64,000 nucleotides of DNA from Bacteroidota bacterium. Its GTDB lineage: Bacteria > Bacteroidota > Bacteroidia > Flavobacteriales > Flavobacteriaceae. The stretch covers positions 1-64,000 of the forward strand of contig JAEWHE010000045.1 in assembly GCA_023387965.1 (NCBI GenBank). The letters are read 5' to 3'. The translations under genes and the position numbers were made by a program. Numbering within the stretch: the first letter of the stretch is position 1; every line of letters starts with the position of its first letter. The notes beneath the pieces are model-generated. The model had not been told where the DNA came from and did not search any database. It saw only the letters and a list, made by a program, of their open reading frames with translations. This document shows, piece by piece, positions 8,249-17,930 of the stretch.

Positions 8249-8698
8249 ATGGAAAATCAAAAAAGTATCGACGCTTTAAACAAATTAGTTGAAATCAATA
8301 ACGACCGTGTTGAAGGTTACGAAACAGCTGCAAAAGAAACCAGTGATACCGATTTAAAATCGCTTTTTGCAGGATTACAAGCCACAAGCCAAGATAACCT
8401 TTCTGAACTTCACGCCGAAGTTACGCGTTTAGGCGGAAAACCTGAAGATGGAACCAGAGTTACAGGAAAATTTTTCCGTGCTTGGATGGACGTGAAAGCG
8501 GCTTTGGCTGGGAACGAAAGAAAAGCAATTTTAGAATCTTGTGAATTTGGCGAAGATAAAGCGCTGGAAGTTTACGAAGATGTTTTAGAAAACGCCAATG
8601 GAAATCTTTCAGATTCGCAACGTCAATTAGCAACTAATCAACAACAACGTTTAAGAGCCGATCACGATAGAGTGAAAGCTTTGCGTGACGCTCAATAA
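8249..8698 (+). CDS. DUF2383 / PA2169 family four-helix-bundle protein
   Basis: This 149-residue protein opens with the family signature for a ferritin-like helical bundle (SIDALNKLVEINNDRVEGYETAAKE). The later pattern GTRVTGKFFRAWMDVKAAL and EFGEDKALEVYEDVLENA fits the second helix pair. It contains several Glu/His positions on the helices, but a complete di-metal site cannot be assigned by eye. Proteins of this family are often stress-induced in Flavobacteria and Pseudomonas; no enzymatic role is established. It sits just downstream of the small lipoprotein gene and before a terminator. Confidence 0.88.
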   Translation: MENQKSIDALNKLVEINNDRVEGYETAAKETSDTDLKSLFAGLQATSQDNLSELHAEVTRLGGKPEDGTRVTGKFFRAWMDVKAALAGNERKAILESCEFGEDKALEVYEDVLENANGNLSDSQRQLATNQQQRLRADHDRVKALRDAQ

Positions 8699-8719
8699 TA
8701 TTTTAAAATTTCATGTTTG

Positions 8720-8757
8720 GTCCCGTCGGCTGTCATAAGTTGGCGGGATTTTTTTAT
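8720..8757 (+). terminator. Intrinsic terminator after DUF2383 gene
   Basis: Stem TCCCG / CGGGA with an internal loop, followed by seven T. The T-run overlaps the stop codon of the convergent DUF1810 gene. Confidence 0.6.
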
Positions 8758-9173
8758 TGCAAAATGCCTAAGGTTCGCACATCTTTTTCTCCATTGTAAA
8801 AAACATCTAACACTTTTTCAAAAATATCAGGAGCATTTTCTGTTTGCGAAAAAAGTGTCATGCACGACCTCAGTTTTAAATCATCCGGTTTGCCAAAAAT
8901 TTCATTTGCAGTTTTGTTTTGATGTTTCAACAAAACCTCGGAAATGGCAATTAATCTTTTGCCTAAAAGAGGATGTTTCAAATAAGCTTCGGCTTCTCCA
9001 AGAGATGAAATCCCGAAAAATTTTGCCGTATCGGTTTTGCCTAAATCCTTCAATTGCGGAAATACATACCACATCCAATGCGAAACTTTTTTACCATTAT
9101 AAATTTCATTAATCGCATCTTCGTAATTATTATTTTGCGCTTCTACAAAACGTTCTAAATCAAATATTTGCAT
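8754..9173 (-). CDS. DUF1810 family protein
   Basis: This 139-residue cytoplasmic protein has the DUF1810 signature: start DLERFVEAQNNNYEDAINEI, then KKVSHWMWYVFPQLKDLG, ISSLGEAEAYLKHPLLGKRL and a C-terminal DDLKLRSCMTLFS. The family is calpastatin-like in fold annotation, with no known reaction. An in-frame ATG 45 bases upstream exists, but the start at 9173 matches the family length and places the first conserved residues correctly. It stands alone and is convergent with the DUF2383 gene. Confidence 0.9.
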   Translation of the reverse strand: MQIFDLERFVEAQNNNYEDAINEIYNGKKVSHWMWYVFPQLKDLGKTDTAKFFGISSLGEAEAYLKHPLLGKRLIAISEVLLKHQNKTANEIFGKPDDLKLRSCMTLFSQTENAPDIFEKVLDVFYNGEKDVRTLGILQ

Positions 9174-9329
9174 ATTATTTTTTTTCTTCAAATTAATCAT
9201 TTTTGTCCAAAAAAGCAATCAAAATTTTAAAATTCTCATGCAGAACATTTTTCATAGATTTTATGATTTGTTTACAAAAATGAGCTTGAAAATTTTCATA
9301 ACTTTAATCAAATTCGATTTAAGATAAAG

Positions 9330-9900
9330 ATGGAAGTTGACAATTTAAATGAAGAAATTCTCGAAAGTGTTTTGGCTTTCGCCAAAGATGCTCATGCAAC
9401 CCAAATGCGAAAATACACTCCGGAACCTTACATCGTGCATCCCATTCGCGTGATGGAAACTTGCAAAAAAGTTACTTCGGATGTTACAATTTTGGCAGCC
9501 GCATTATTGCACGACGTTATTGAAGATACCGCGGTAACTCCAGCAGAAATGTTAGTTTTTTTGAAAAAAAATATGTCAGAAACACAAGCCAGTCGTACGC
9601 TTGAACTTGTCATTGACTTAACGGACGTTTACGTAAAAGAGGCTTTTCCTAATTGGAACCGAAAACAAAGAAAAGTACAAGAAGTTGCCCGAATCGCTAC
9701 TACTTCAGCTGATTCACAAAACGATTAAATACGCAGACATAATTGATAATTGTAAAGAAATCACCAAACACGACCGGCATTTTGCACCAAGATATCTCAA
9801 GGAATGTAAGACTATTTTACAAGTCGCGCAAAAGGGAAATCCTGACTTATACGAAGAAGCGAATCGGATAATTGATGAAAATATTCGCCAATTGTATTAA
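9330..9900 (+). pseudogene. HD-domain (RelA/SpoT-like hydrolase) gene split by a one-base frameshift
   Basis: Two frames together make one HD-type phosphohydrolase of about 189 residues. The first (9330-9728) carries ILESVLAFAKDAHATQMRKY, VHPIRVMETC and the metal-binding ALLHDVIEDT. It runs to ATTSADSQ and then ends at a TAA. The second, one base offset, continues with TIKYADIIDNCKEITKHDR and ends at 9900 (LYEEANRIIDENIRQLY). TSADSQTIKYADI is the expected joined family motif. Dropping one A from the AAAA run at 9718-9721 restores it exactly. The catalytic HD motif lies before the break. It could be a true pseudogene, a homopolymer sequencing error, or slippage-dependent expression; these cannot be told apart here. 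Confidence 0.85.
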
Positions 9901-9967
9901 TTTGTTAAACATTCGCCAACGCTGTGAGAATGTGAAGAATAAAAAATAAATTTGCGAATTACGAACT

Positions 9968-9975
9968 TAAATTTG
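9968..9975 (+). promoter_or_regulatory. Candidate -7 box of the RND efflux operon
   Basis: TAAATTTG matches TAnnTTTG 16 bases before the ATG at 9992. A second TAAATTTG lies at 9947-9954. Neither has a TTG at the ideal distance, so which is used is uncertain. Confidence 0.4.
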
Positions 9976-9991
9976 CAATACTCCCCTTTTC

Positions 9992-11050
9992 ATGAAACTC
10001 AAACATATCATTTACACCGTAATTATCTTAGGAATTGGCGGTTTAATTGCTTACAGAATCAGCAGTAATAAAGAAAGTCAGGACAAAAATGCTAAAGGTC
10101 CGGGTAAAAAAGAAACTGTTGTGAGCGGAATTGTTGCCCAAAAAAGTGAATTTGCCGACAATTTAACGCTTTCTGGTTCTTTGGAAGCTAACGAACAAAT
10201 TTTGGTAAGAAGCGAAGTTTCGGGGATTGTAGAACAAATTTTTTTCAACGAAGGTTCTCAGGTAAGTCAAGGTCAGGTTTTATTCAAAGTCAATGATGTG
10301 GAATTGAGAGCGAATTTGATTCAAACTAAAACTGCTCAAACGCTTGCTTCGGAAAATGAACGCAGGGCAAAACTTTTATTGGACAAAGAAGCCATCAGTC
10401 GTGAGGAATACGATATTGCAAGTGCCGATTTTAAAACTGCAAAAGCACAAACGCAACTTATCAATGCACAATTGGCGAAAACTTCAGTAAGAGCTCCGTT
10501 TTCGGGAACCATCGGTTTACGTTCGATTTCGAAAGGAACTTATGTCACTCCAGAAACTGTGGTGGCGCAATTGGTCAATACTTCGCAATTAAAAATTACT
10601 TTTTCTGTTCCTGAAAAATATGCTTCGCAAATAAAAACCGGAAGTAAAATTTCGTTCAGCGTTCCAGGTTCGGCAGAAAAATTTTCAGCAGAAATATATG
10701 CCATTGATCCGCAAATCGAACTCTCCACCAGAACGCTTCGCGTGAGAGCTGTTGCCAAAAATACTCAAGGAAAATTATATCCGGGAACTTACGCAAATGT
10801 CACTCTTCCGTTGGAAAAAATAGAAGACGCCATTTTTGTTCCTACGGAAGCATTAATCCCGATTCAAAACGGTAAAAAATTATTTATTTCCGAAAATGGA
10901 AAAGCCAAAGAAGTAATTGTCACCACGGGTTCTCGAACCGACAAAGACATTTTGATTACAAGCGGTTTAAAACCTGGCGACACGGTTTTAACTTCCGGCG
11001 TGATGACGGTAAAAAATGACATGCCGGTTAAAGTTTCTATCAAAAAATAA
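9992..11050 (+). CDS. RND efflux periplasmic adaptor (membrane fusion protein)
   Basis: This 352-residue protein has one N-terminal membrane anchor (IIYTVIILGIGGLIAYRI, about 5-22). The HlyD/AcrA layout follows: lipoyl half (SGSLEANEQILVRSEVSGIVEQI), a short alpha-hairpin (about 105-150), the second lipoyl half (VRAPFSGTIGLRSISKGTYVTPETVVAQL), the beta-barrel and a membrane-proximal domain ending VKVSIKK. It bridges the inner-membrane pump and the outer-membrane TolC channel. It is the first gene of a three-gene operon, six bases before the pump gene. The pumped compound cannot be read from the sequence. Confidence 0.94.
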   Translation: MKLKHIIYTVIILGIGGLIAYRISSNKESQDKNAKGPGKKETVVSGIVAQKSEFADNLTLSGSLEANEQILVRSEVSGIVEQIFFNEGSQVSQGQVLFKVNDVELRANLIQTKTAQTLASENERRAKLLLDKEAISREEYDIASADFKTAKAQTQLINAQLAKTSVRAPFSGTIGLRSISKGTYVTPETVVAQLVNTSQLKITFSVPEKYASQIKTGSKISFSVPGSAEKFSAEIYAIDPQIELSTRTLRVRAVAKNTQGKLYPGTYANVTLPLEKIEDAIFVPTEALIPIQNGKKLFISENGKAKEVIVTTGSRTDKDILITSGLKPGDTVLTSGVMTVKNDMPVKVSIKK

Positions 11051-11056
11051 CACACG

Positions 11057-14000
11057 ATGAGTTTATCAACCTTAAGTATAAAACGCCCGGTTTTAACCAT
11101 CGTGCTCAACTTGATGCTGATTCTTTTTGGCGTGATTGGCTACACTTATCTCGGTGTTCGCGAATTTCCGTCGATTGATCCGGCACAAATTTCTGTGAGA
11201 ACCACTTACACTGGTGCTAATGCCGATATTATCGAATCACAAATTACGGAACCGCTCGAAAAAGCGATTAATTCAATCGATGGAATTAGAAATATTTCAT
11301 CTTCGAGTAATCAAGGAAGCAGTAATATTACGATAGAATTTAATCTGGATAAAAATCTGGAAGAAGCCGCAAATGACGTTCGCGATAAGGTTTCTCAAGC
11401 AGTGAGAAGTTTGCCACAAGATATCGATGCGCCTCCTGTGGTTTCAAAAGCCGATGCCGATTCTGAACCGATTATCACCATGACGGTTCAGAGTGATAAC
11501 AAAAATGTTTTGGAACTTTCGGATTATGCCGATAACGTTTTGGCACAAAGATTACAAACGATTCCTGGCGTCAGTTCGGTACAAATTTGGGGTAACCGAA
11601 AATTTGCTATGCGATTGTGGATGGATCCTGCAAAAATGGCTTCGTATGGTGTAACCGTTGCCGATGTTAGAAATGCTTTGGCAAACCAAAATGTGGAACT
11701 TCCGGGTGGAAAATTAACGGGTGCAAACACGGAATTAACGGTAAAAACGATTGGAAATCTTTCAACCGAAAAAGAATTTAATGATATTATTATTTTGGCG
11801 CAAGGCGAAAGAATCGTTCGTTTTAGCGATATTGGAAATGCCGCGCTTGAAGCCGAAAATCTCGAAACAAAATTAAGTGATTCCGGACAAGAAATGGTTG
11901 GTTTAGCCATTATTCCGCAACCCGGAACCAATTATCTTGATATTGCCGACGCGTTTTACGTTCAATACGAACAATTGCAAAAAGATCTTCCAAAAGATTT
12001 CAAGCTCAACATTGCCATCGACAATACGGTTTTCGTAAAAAAAGCTGTTATAGAAGTGGCCGAAACACTCTTGATTGCAATCGTTTTGGTAGTTTTGATT
12101 ATTTATGTTTTTTTCCGAAATTGGAGCATCGCATTTAGACCATTAATTGACATCCCGGTTTCGTTGATTGCTACGTTTTTCATCATGTGGTTGTTCGGTT
12201 TTTCGGTAAATGTGTTGACGTTATTGGCAATTGTTTTGGCAACCGGTTTGGTCGTCGATGACGGAATTGTGGTTACCGAAAATATTTTCAAAAAAGTAGA
12301 AGAAGGAATGACTCCAATTGAAGCCGCAATTAAAGGTTCAAACGAAATATTTTTTGCGGTAATTTCCATCTCCATCACTTTAGCAGCCGTATTTCTTCCG
12401 GTAATTTTCTTGGAAGGTTTCGTGGGAAGATTGTTCCGGGAATTTGGCGTGGTCATTGGTGCCGCGGTTTTAATTTCTGCCTTTGTTGCTTTGACATTAA
12501 CACCGATGTTGAACGCTTATTTGATGAAAGGTGGCGAACAAAAAAAATCCCGATTTTACAATTGGAGTGAACCTTATTTTGAAAAAATGAATAAAGGTTA
12601 CGCTGAAAGTTTGGGTAATTTTATGAAGAAAAAATGGCTCAGTTTTCCGATATTAATTGTCTGTTTAGGATTGACTGCGCTGTTTTTTAGTGTTTTGCAA
12701 AAAGAAACCGCACCGTATGACGACCGAAGTTTTGTTGGCGTAAATGTTACCGCTCCAGAAGGTGCTTCGTACGATTACATGGATCGTTTCATGACCGATT
12801 TGTCGCAATTAATCAATGATTCTATTCCGGAGAAAAAAGTGAGTTTGATTATCACTTCACCAGGATTTGGTTCGGCTTCGGTGAACAGTGGTCGTGCTAG
12901 AATTGCTTTGGTTGAAGCCGGAGATCGCGAACGAACCCAGAAACAAATTGCTGATGATCTTACTAAAAATGTAAAAAAATATGCTGAAGCCAAAGTTTCA
13001 GTTTCTGAACAACCTACGATTTCCGTGAATCGACGTGGTGGATTGCCAATTCAATACATTATTCAGGCACAAAATTTTGAAAAATTGCGTGAAAAAATTC
13101 CGGAATTCATGGACGAGGCCTCGCAAGATCCTACATTCTCGATTACTGATGTCAATTTAAAATTCAATAAACCTGAAATTTACGTAACCATCAACCGCGA
13201 AAAAGCTGAAGGTTTGGGCGTTTCTGTTTTTGATATTGCTCAAACACTCCAACTTTCTTTAAGTGGTCAACGTTTTGGTTATTATTTGATGAATGGAAAA
13301 CAGTATCAGGTAATGGGACAATTTGATAAAAAAGACCGTGATGCTCCAATGGATTTGACGTCAATTTTTGTGAGAAGCGCTTCGGGACAATTAATTCAGC
13401 TCGATAATTTGGTTGAAATTGAAGAACAAAGTAGCCCGCCACAATTGTACCATAATAACCGATACATGTCAGCAACGGTTTCCGCTGGTTTGGCTCCAGG
13501 AAAAAGTATCAGCGATGGAATTGAAGCCATGGAACGCATCAAAGAAAAAGTTTTAGACGATACTTTTACAACAGATTTAGGTGGCGAATCTCGTGATTTT
13601 GCCGAAAGTAATTCAAACACTGCTTTTGCATTTGGACTTGCACTTTTACTGATTTATTTAATCTTAGCAGCTCAATTTGAAAGTTTCATCGACCCGTTTA
13701 TTATTATTTTAACCGTTCCAATGGCAGTTGCCGGAGCTTTACTTTCGCTTTGGCTTTTTGGGCAAACGTGGAATATTTTTAGCCAAATTGGTACCATTAT
13801 GTTAATTGGTTTGGTAACCAAAAACGGAATTTTGATTGTAGAATTTGCCAACCAACTTCGGGAAGAAGGCAAAAGTAAATTTGAAGCCATCATGGAAGCT
13901 TCGGAAAGTCGTCTTCGTCCTATTTTGATGACAAGTTTGGCGATTGCGTTAGGAGCTTTGCCTATTGCTATGTCGCTTGGTGCCGCTTCTCAAAGCCGTA

Positions 14001-14146
14001 TGGGAATGGGAATTGTAATTGTTGGCGGAACTTTATTTTCGTTAGTATTGACACTTTTTGTCATTCCGGCAATTTATTTTATGTGGTCGCGAGAGAAAAA
14101 ACACAGACCAGAATTTGATAATATTGAGAAATATGAAAAAGAATAA
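11057..14146 (+). CDS. RND multidrug efflux permease (HAE1 type)
   Basis: This 1029-residue protein shows the AcrB/MexB layout: TM1 after IKRPVLTIVLNLML, the first periplasmic porter loop (TTYTGANADIIESQITEPLEKAINSIDG region), TM2-TM6 around 335-540, a second large loop, and TM8-TM12 at the end. The proton-relay pair is present in TM4 (GLVVDDGIVVTEN). The second half repeats the pattern (LIGLVTKNGILIVEFANQLREEG). The length is typical. The family exports drugs, dyes or envelope compounds by proton antiport in a trimer. It is translated between adaptor and TolC genes, and overlaps the TolC start by 14 bases. Confidence 0.95.
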   Translation: MSLSTLSIKRPVLTIVLNLMLILFGVIGYTYLGVREFPSIDPAQISVRTTYTGANADIIESQITEPLEKAINSIDGIRNISSSSNQGSSNITIEFNLDKNLEEAANDVRDKVSQAVRSLPQDIDAPPVVSKADADSEPIITMTVQSDNKNVLELSDYADNVLAQRLQTIPGVSSVQIWGNRKFAMRLWMDPAKMASYGVTVADVRNALANQNVELPGGKLTGANTELTVKTIGNLSTEKEFNDIIILAQGERIVRFSDIGNAALEAENLETKLSDSGQEMVGLAIIPQPGTNYLDIADAFYVQYEQLQKDLPKDFKLNIAIDNTVFVKKAVIEVAETLLIAIVLVVLIIYVFFRNWSIAFRPLIDIPVSLIATFFIMWLFGFSVNVLTLLAIVLATGLVVDDGIVVTENIFKKVEEGMTPIEAAIKGSNEIFFAVISISITLAAVFLPVIFLEGFVGRLFREFGVVIGAAVLISAFVALTLTPMLNAYLMKGGEQKKSRFYNWSEPYFEKMNKGYAESLGNFMKKKWLSFPILIVCLGLTALFFSVLQKETAPYDDRSFVGVNVTAPEGASYDYMDRFMTDLSQLINDSIPEKKVSLIITSPGFGSASVNSGRARIALVEAGDRERTQKQIADDLTKNVKKYAEAKVSVSEQPTISVNRRGGLPIQYIIQAQNFEKLREKIPEFMDEASQDPTFSITDVNLKFNKPEIYVTINREKAEGLGVSVFDIAQTLQLSLSGQRFGYYLMNGKQYQVMGQFDKKDRDAPMDLTSIFVRSASGQLIQLDNLVEIEEQSSPPQLYHNNRYMSATVSAGLAPGKSISDGIEAMERIKEKVLDDTFTTDLGGESRDFAESNSNTAFAFGLALLLIYLILAAQFESFIDPFIIILTVPMAVAGALLSLWLFGQTWNIFSQIGTIMLIGLVTKNGILIVEFANQLREEGKSKFEAIMEASESRLRPILMTSLAIALGALPIAMSLGAASQSRMGMGIVIVGGTLFSLVLTLFVIPAIYFMWSREKKHRPEFDNIEKYEKE

Positions 14147-15467
14147 GAAGTTGATTTTCAATCATATTAAAATACAATTACTGCTTTGTTTTTTCGCTTG
14201 TAACGCTTTTTCACAAGAATTATTAACAATTGAAGATGCGGTAAAAATTGCATTGGAAAATAATTATGATATTAAAATTGCCTCGAACGATGTAAAAATT
14301 GCTACGCAAAATATCAGTCTTGCCAATGCAGGAATTTTGCCGGGTTTAAATGCCGTTGTTACCAATAATAACAGTATTCTTGATACAGAACAAACCCAGC
14401 AAGATGGAAGCGTGAGAAACTTGGATAACGCCCGAAATTTTAATTTAAATTACGGAATCCAGTTAAGTTGGACGGTGTTCAACGGTTTTGGGATGTTCGC
14501 CAGATATGATCAGTTGAAGGAATTAAAAAAACTCGATGAAGCCGAGTTTCAGCTTACGGTTTTCACCAGAATTTCTGATGTTTATTCCACTTATTACGAT
14601 TTGGTACAACAAAAAAAACAGCTTCAGGCTTTGGATACCGCAATCGCCATTTCTGATTTGCGATTAAATACTGCAAAAAATCGTTACACAATTGGAAAAG
14701 CTGCAAAATTAGAAGTTTTAAATGCCGAAGTTGACATGAATTCTGATCAAACGATGTTGCTTCGCCAAAAGGAATTATTTGCCAATACTAAAATTTTATT
14801 AAACGAAATTTTAGCACGCGATGTCAACACGCCTTTCGACATTCCGGAAGACGTATTGATTGACGAAACCTTGCTTTTACCGGAATTGATGCAATTGGCA
14901 GAAAAACAAAATCCGCAACTTCAAGCCCAAATTGTAAACAAGCGCGTCGCCGAATTACAACTTAAGCAAGTGAAAGGCAATCGATTACCTTTGGTCAATA
15001 TTACTTCGGGATATAATTTTACACGACAGGAAGCTTCACTTGGTTTCATCACGCAATCTTCCGGAAATGGCTTGACTTACGGCATAAGCGCTTCTTTGCC
15101 AATTTTTAATGGTGGTTTGCAAAATCGAAATGAACGCATTGCAAAAATCCAAATCGAAAATACTGAAATTGCCATCCAACAACAAAAACAATTGTTACAA
15201 TCCCAACTTTCATCAGCTTATCAAACGTATTTGACTAACTTACAATTGACCAAACTCGAAGCCAAAAACCTTGAAATTGCCAAAGAAAATATGGATATCA
15301 CATTGGCAAAATTCAGAATCGGGACAATCGCTCCATTAGAATTTCGTGAAGCACAATTGAATTATGTCAATGCCAAAGTGCGAAACAGCAACGCTCAATT
15401 TGCCGCTAAAGTTTCGGAAATAAGCCTGAAAGAATTAGCGGGAAATTTACCATTATCCGGAATATGA
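14133..15467 (+). CDS. TolC-family outer-membrane efflux channel
   Basis: This 444-residue protein starts at the ATG at 14133, inside the end of the pump gene. This start gives a clean signal peptide (MKKNKKLIFNHIKIQLLLCF...NAFSQ); an in-frame ATG 75 bases upstream does not. It contains the two OEP repeats: LTIEDAVKIALENNYDIKIASNDVKIA near 31-57, and PQLQAQIVNKRVAELQLKQVKGNRLP near 270. Long helices rich in Gln and Leu and beta strands such as YGIQLSWTVFNGFG and YGISASLPIFNGG complete the fold. It completes the tripartite efflux system by spanning the outer membrane and periplasm. The next gene overlaps its stop by four bases. Confidence 0.93.
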   Translation: MKKNKKLIFNHIKIQLLLCFFACNAFSQELLTIEDAVKIALENNYDIKIASNDVKIATQNISLANAGILPGLNAVVTNNNSILDTEQTQQDGSVRNLDNARNFNLNYGIQLSWTVFNGFGMFARYDQLKELKKLDEAEFQLTVFTRISDVYSTYYDLVQQKKQLQALDTAIAISDLRLNTAKNRYTIGKAAKLEVLNAEVDMNSDQTMLLRQKELFANTKILLNEILARDVNTPFDIPEDVLIDETLLLPELMQLAEKQNPQLQAQIVNKRVAELQLKQVKGNRLPLVNITSGYNFTRQEASLGFITQSSGNGLTYGISASLPIFNGGLQNRNERIAKIQIENTEIAIQQQKQLLQSQLSSAYQTYLTNLQLTKLEAKNLEIAKENMDITLAKFRIGTIAPLEFREAQLNYVNAKVRNSNAQFAAKVSEISLKELAGNLPLSGI

Positions 15468-16642
15468 TTTTTAATTCTCTAAGTCATGTTAATTTATCGG
15501 GTTATAGTTTCCAAATTTTTGACGATGCAAATGCGTTGCCAAAAGCATGGAATCTTCTTGCTAATCACAATATTTTTCTTTCGCAATCTTACTTCAAAAT
15601 TTTAGAAAATTCTGCACCCGAAAACATGCAGGTTTTTTTCATTGGAATTTTTAAAAACGAAGAACTTTGCGGGATTGGAATTGCCCAATTTTTAAATTTG
15701 AATTTACTTGACTCCTTTGGAGAACGCGACCGTTGTCTCAAAACTTCGGTGAGAAATTTTATTTTTAAAACTTTTAGTTCTCATGTTTTGTTCATGGGCA
15801 ATAATATGCTTACAGGCGAAAATTCTTATTTTTTTACAGAAAAAATTACTCCAGAAAATGGTTTCAAAATTTTAAGTGAAGCCGCAGAAGCCATTCGCTT
15901 GAAGTTGAAAAAAGAGGGTTTCAAAATTCACTTGGTTTCTTACAAAGATTTTTATCCGGAAACCACGAAAGCATTTGACTCAAAAGTTTTTAATAAATTT
16001 TATCAGTTTGGTACTCAACCCAATATGATTTTGAATGTTCGGGAAAACTGGAATACTTTCGACGATTACATTTCGGATTTATCCAAAAAATACCGCGATC
16101 AATACAAACGAGCCCGAAAAAAATCGGAACAAATTACCAAGAAAAAATTGAGTTTAGAAGAAATTCTTCTACAAGAGGAAACGATTTACGAACTGTATTT
16201 TCATGTGGCAAAAAATGCGCCTTTTAATACATTTTTTCTAGCAAAAAATCATTTTTCGGAATTGAAAAAAAACTTTGGGGAAAATTTTCTGTTGTATGGC
16301 TATTTTTTAGAAGACAAACTCGTTGGGTTCAGCACTTTGATTAAAAACAACAAGGTCATGGAAACTTATTTTTTGGGTTATGACGAAGCAATTCAAAAAG
16401 ACAAAATGCTTTACCTCAACATGTTATATGACATGATTGCGTTTTCAATCAACAATAATTTCACAAAGATAATTTTCGGAAGAACTGCACTTGAGATTAA
16501 AAGTTCTGTTGGTGCCGAAGCCGTAGAAATGCAGGGTTTTATCAGCCATCAAAATCCCCTTATCAACAAAAAAATAGACAAAATTTTTGACACTTTAGAA
16601 CCCAAAACACTTTGGCAATCTCGCAATCCTTTTAAAACTTAG
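15464..16642 (+). CDS. GNAT/FemAB-like acyltransferase protein
   Basis: This 392-residue protein has no signal peptide. The C-terminal half (about 185-390) has the FemAB/BioF2-like acetyltransferase look: SKKYRDQYKRARKKSEQI, a substrate stretch ELYFHVAKNAPFNTFFL, and FLLYGYFLEDKLVGFSTLIKNNKVMETYFLGYD followed by a helix with LYLNMLYDMIAF. Members transfer acyl or aminoacyl groups, often to peptidoglycan precursors or lipids; the substrate here is unknown. The ATGA overlap with tolC suggests co-expression with the efflux operon, though the functional tie is unclear. Homologues are often annotated as peptidogalycan biosynthesis or GNAT proteins. Confidence 0.7.
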   Translation: MIFNSLSHVNLSGYSFQIFDDANALPKAWNLLANHNIFLSQSYFKILENSAPENMQVFFIGIFKNEELCGIGIAQFLNLNLLDSFGERDRCLKTSVRNFIFKTFSSHVLFMGNNMLTGENSYFFTEKITPENGFKILSEAAEAIRLKLKKEGFKIHLVSYKDFYPETTKAFDSKVFNKFYQFGTQPNMILNVRENWNTFDDYISDLSKKYRDQYKRARKKSEQITKKKLSLEEILLQEETIYELYFHVAKNAPFNTFFLAKNHFSELKKNFGENFLLYGYFLEDKLVGFSTLIKNNKVMETYFLGYDEAIQKDKMLYLNMLYDMIAFSINNNFTKIIFGRTALEIKSSVGAEAVEMQGFISHQNPLINKKIDKIFDTLEPKTLWQSRNPFKT

Positions 16643-16680
16643 TAGTTAGTTTTTGGTCAAAAAAAATCATTCAGAAAAGT

Positions 16681-16688
16681 TATCTTTG
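16681..16688 (+). promoter_or_regulatory. Promoter -7 box of purK
   Basis: TATCTTTG matches TAnnTTTG 16 bases before the purK ATG. The nearest TTG (16653-16655) is 25 bases upstream, slightly long. The leader would be only about 10 bases. Confidence 0.55.
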
Positions 16689-16704
16689 CACAAACACAAC
16701 TACA

Positions 16705-17859
16705 ATGAATTATTTTTCTTCAGATTTTAAACTCGGAATTTTAGGCGGAGGACAATTGGGCAAAATGTTGCTTTCCGAAACCCGAAAATTCGACATTCAA
16801 ACCTATGTTTTAGATCCCAGCGATGAAGCACCAAGTCGGTTGGCTTGCAACAAATTTTTTCAGGGAAACCTGATGGATTTTGACACGGTTTACAATTTTG
16901 GGAAGTCAGTCGATGTATTGACTTTTGAAATCGAACTTGTAAATGTAGAAGCTTTGGAACAATTAGAAAGCGAGGGAACGAAAGTTTTTCCGTCGCCAAA
17001 AACGTTGCGAAACATCCAAAACAAAGGCATTCAAAAAGATTTTTACCAAAAAAATAATATTCCAACGGCTCCATATAAACGATTTAAAAATTTAAACGAT
17101 TTAAAAATTGAAATGGAAAACCAATCCGTTTCATTACCATTTGTGTGGAAAAGTGCTGAATTTGGTTATGACGGAAATGGCGTGAAAGTGGTTCGCAATG
17201 TAAGCGATTTAGCAAATCTTCCCGATGTGGAATGTATTTCTGAAAAGATGATTCCGTTTAAAAATGAATTGGCTGTTATTGTGGTTCGAAATCCAAAAGG
17301 CGAAATTAAAACCTATCCCGTTGTGGAGATGGAATTTCACCCCGAAGCCAACCAAGTGGAATATGTGATTTGTCCTGCAAGAATCGATGAAAAAGTCGCT
17401 AAAAAAGCACGCGAAATTGCATTAAATGTTTCCGAAAAATTTAATCATGTTGGGCTTTTGGCGGTGGAAATGTTCCAAACCAATGACGATGAAATTTTGG
17501 TAAATGAAGTGGCACCAAGACCTCACAATTCCGGGCATTATTCGATTGAAGCCAGTTATACTTCGCAATTTGAAAATCATTTAAGAGCCATTTTAGATTT
17601 GCCTTTAGGAAATACCGACAGCAAAGTAGCGGGAATTATGGTAAATTTGGTTGGCGAAGAAGGTTTTTCCGGACAAGTGATTTATGAAAACATCGAAGAA
17701 ATTTTAGCGATTGATGGCGTGACACCTCACATTTACGGAAAAAGAGAAACTCGTCCGTTTAGAAAAATGGGACACGTAACGATCGTTAATGAAAATATCT
17801 CTGAAGCGAGGAAAGTGGCGGAAGAAGTGAAGAAATTGATTAGGGTGATAAGTAAATAG
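16705..17859 (+). CDS. purK: N5-carboxyaminoimidazole ribonucleotide synthase
   Basis: This 384-residue ATP-grasp enzyme makes N5-CAIR from AIR, bicarbonate and ATP in purine synthesis. The N-terminal nucleotide loop LGILGGGQLGKML (about 9-21), the PurK-typical TFEIELVNVEALEQLE, VWKSAEFGYDGNGVKVV (ATP-grasp lysine and glycine loop), and EVAPRPHNSGHYSIEASYTSQFENHLRAI (metal and substrate binding) are all present. The length is normal. It lies 71 bases before purE, the next enzyme of the pathway, and is probably co-transcribed with it. A TATCTTTG promoter box is just upstream. Confidence 0.97.
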   Translation: MNYFSSDFKLGILGGGQLGKMLLSETRKFDIQTYVLDPSDEAPSRLACNKFFQGNLMDFDTVYNFGKSVDVLTFEIELVNVEALEQLESEGTKVFPSPKTLRNIQNKGIQKDFYQKNNIPTAPYKRFKNLNDLKIEMENQSVSLPFVWKSAEFGYDGNGVKVVRNVSDLANLPDVECISEKMIPFKNELAVIVVRNPKGEIKTYPVVEMEFHPEANQVEYVICPARIDEKVAKKAREIALNVSEKFNHVGLLAVEMFQTNDDEILVNEVAPRPHNSGHYSIEASYTSQFENHLRAILDLPLGNTDSKVAGIMVNLVGEEGFSGQVIYENIEEILAIDGVTPHIYGKRETRPFRKMGHVTIVNENISEARKVAEEVKKLIRVISK

Positions 17860-17930
17860 ATTTTTAGATAGTTGGACTTCTTAGATTTTTAGACTTTCGA
17901 CTTTTGACATTCAGACTTAAACAAATAAAA

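Noticed and set aside
12103..12456. Antisense frames within the RND pump gene (also 11524-11931)
   Set aside because: They are shadows of a strongly conserved gene and show no family motif of their own.
14058..14132. Extended N-terminus for the TolC-type protein
   Set aside because: It would place a non-signal sequence before a clean signal peptide starting at 14133.
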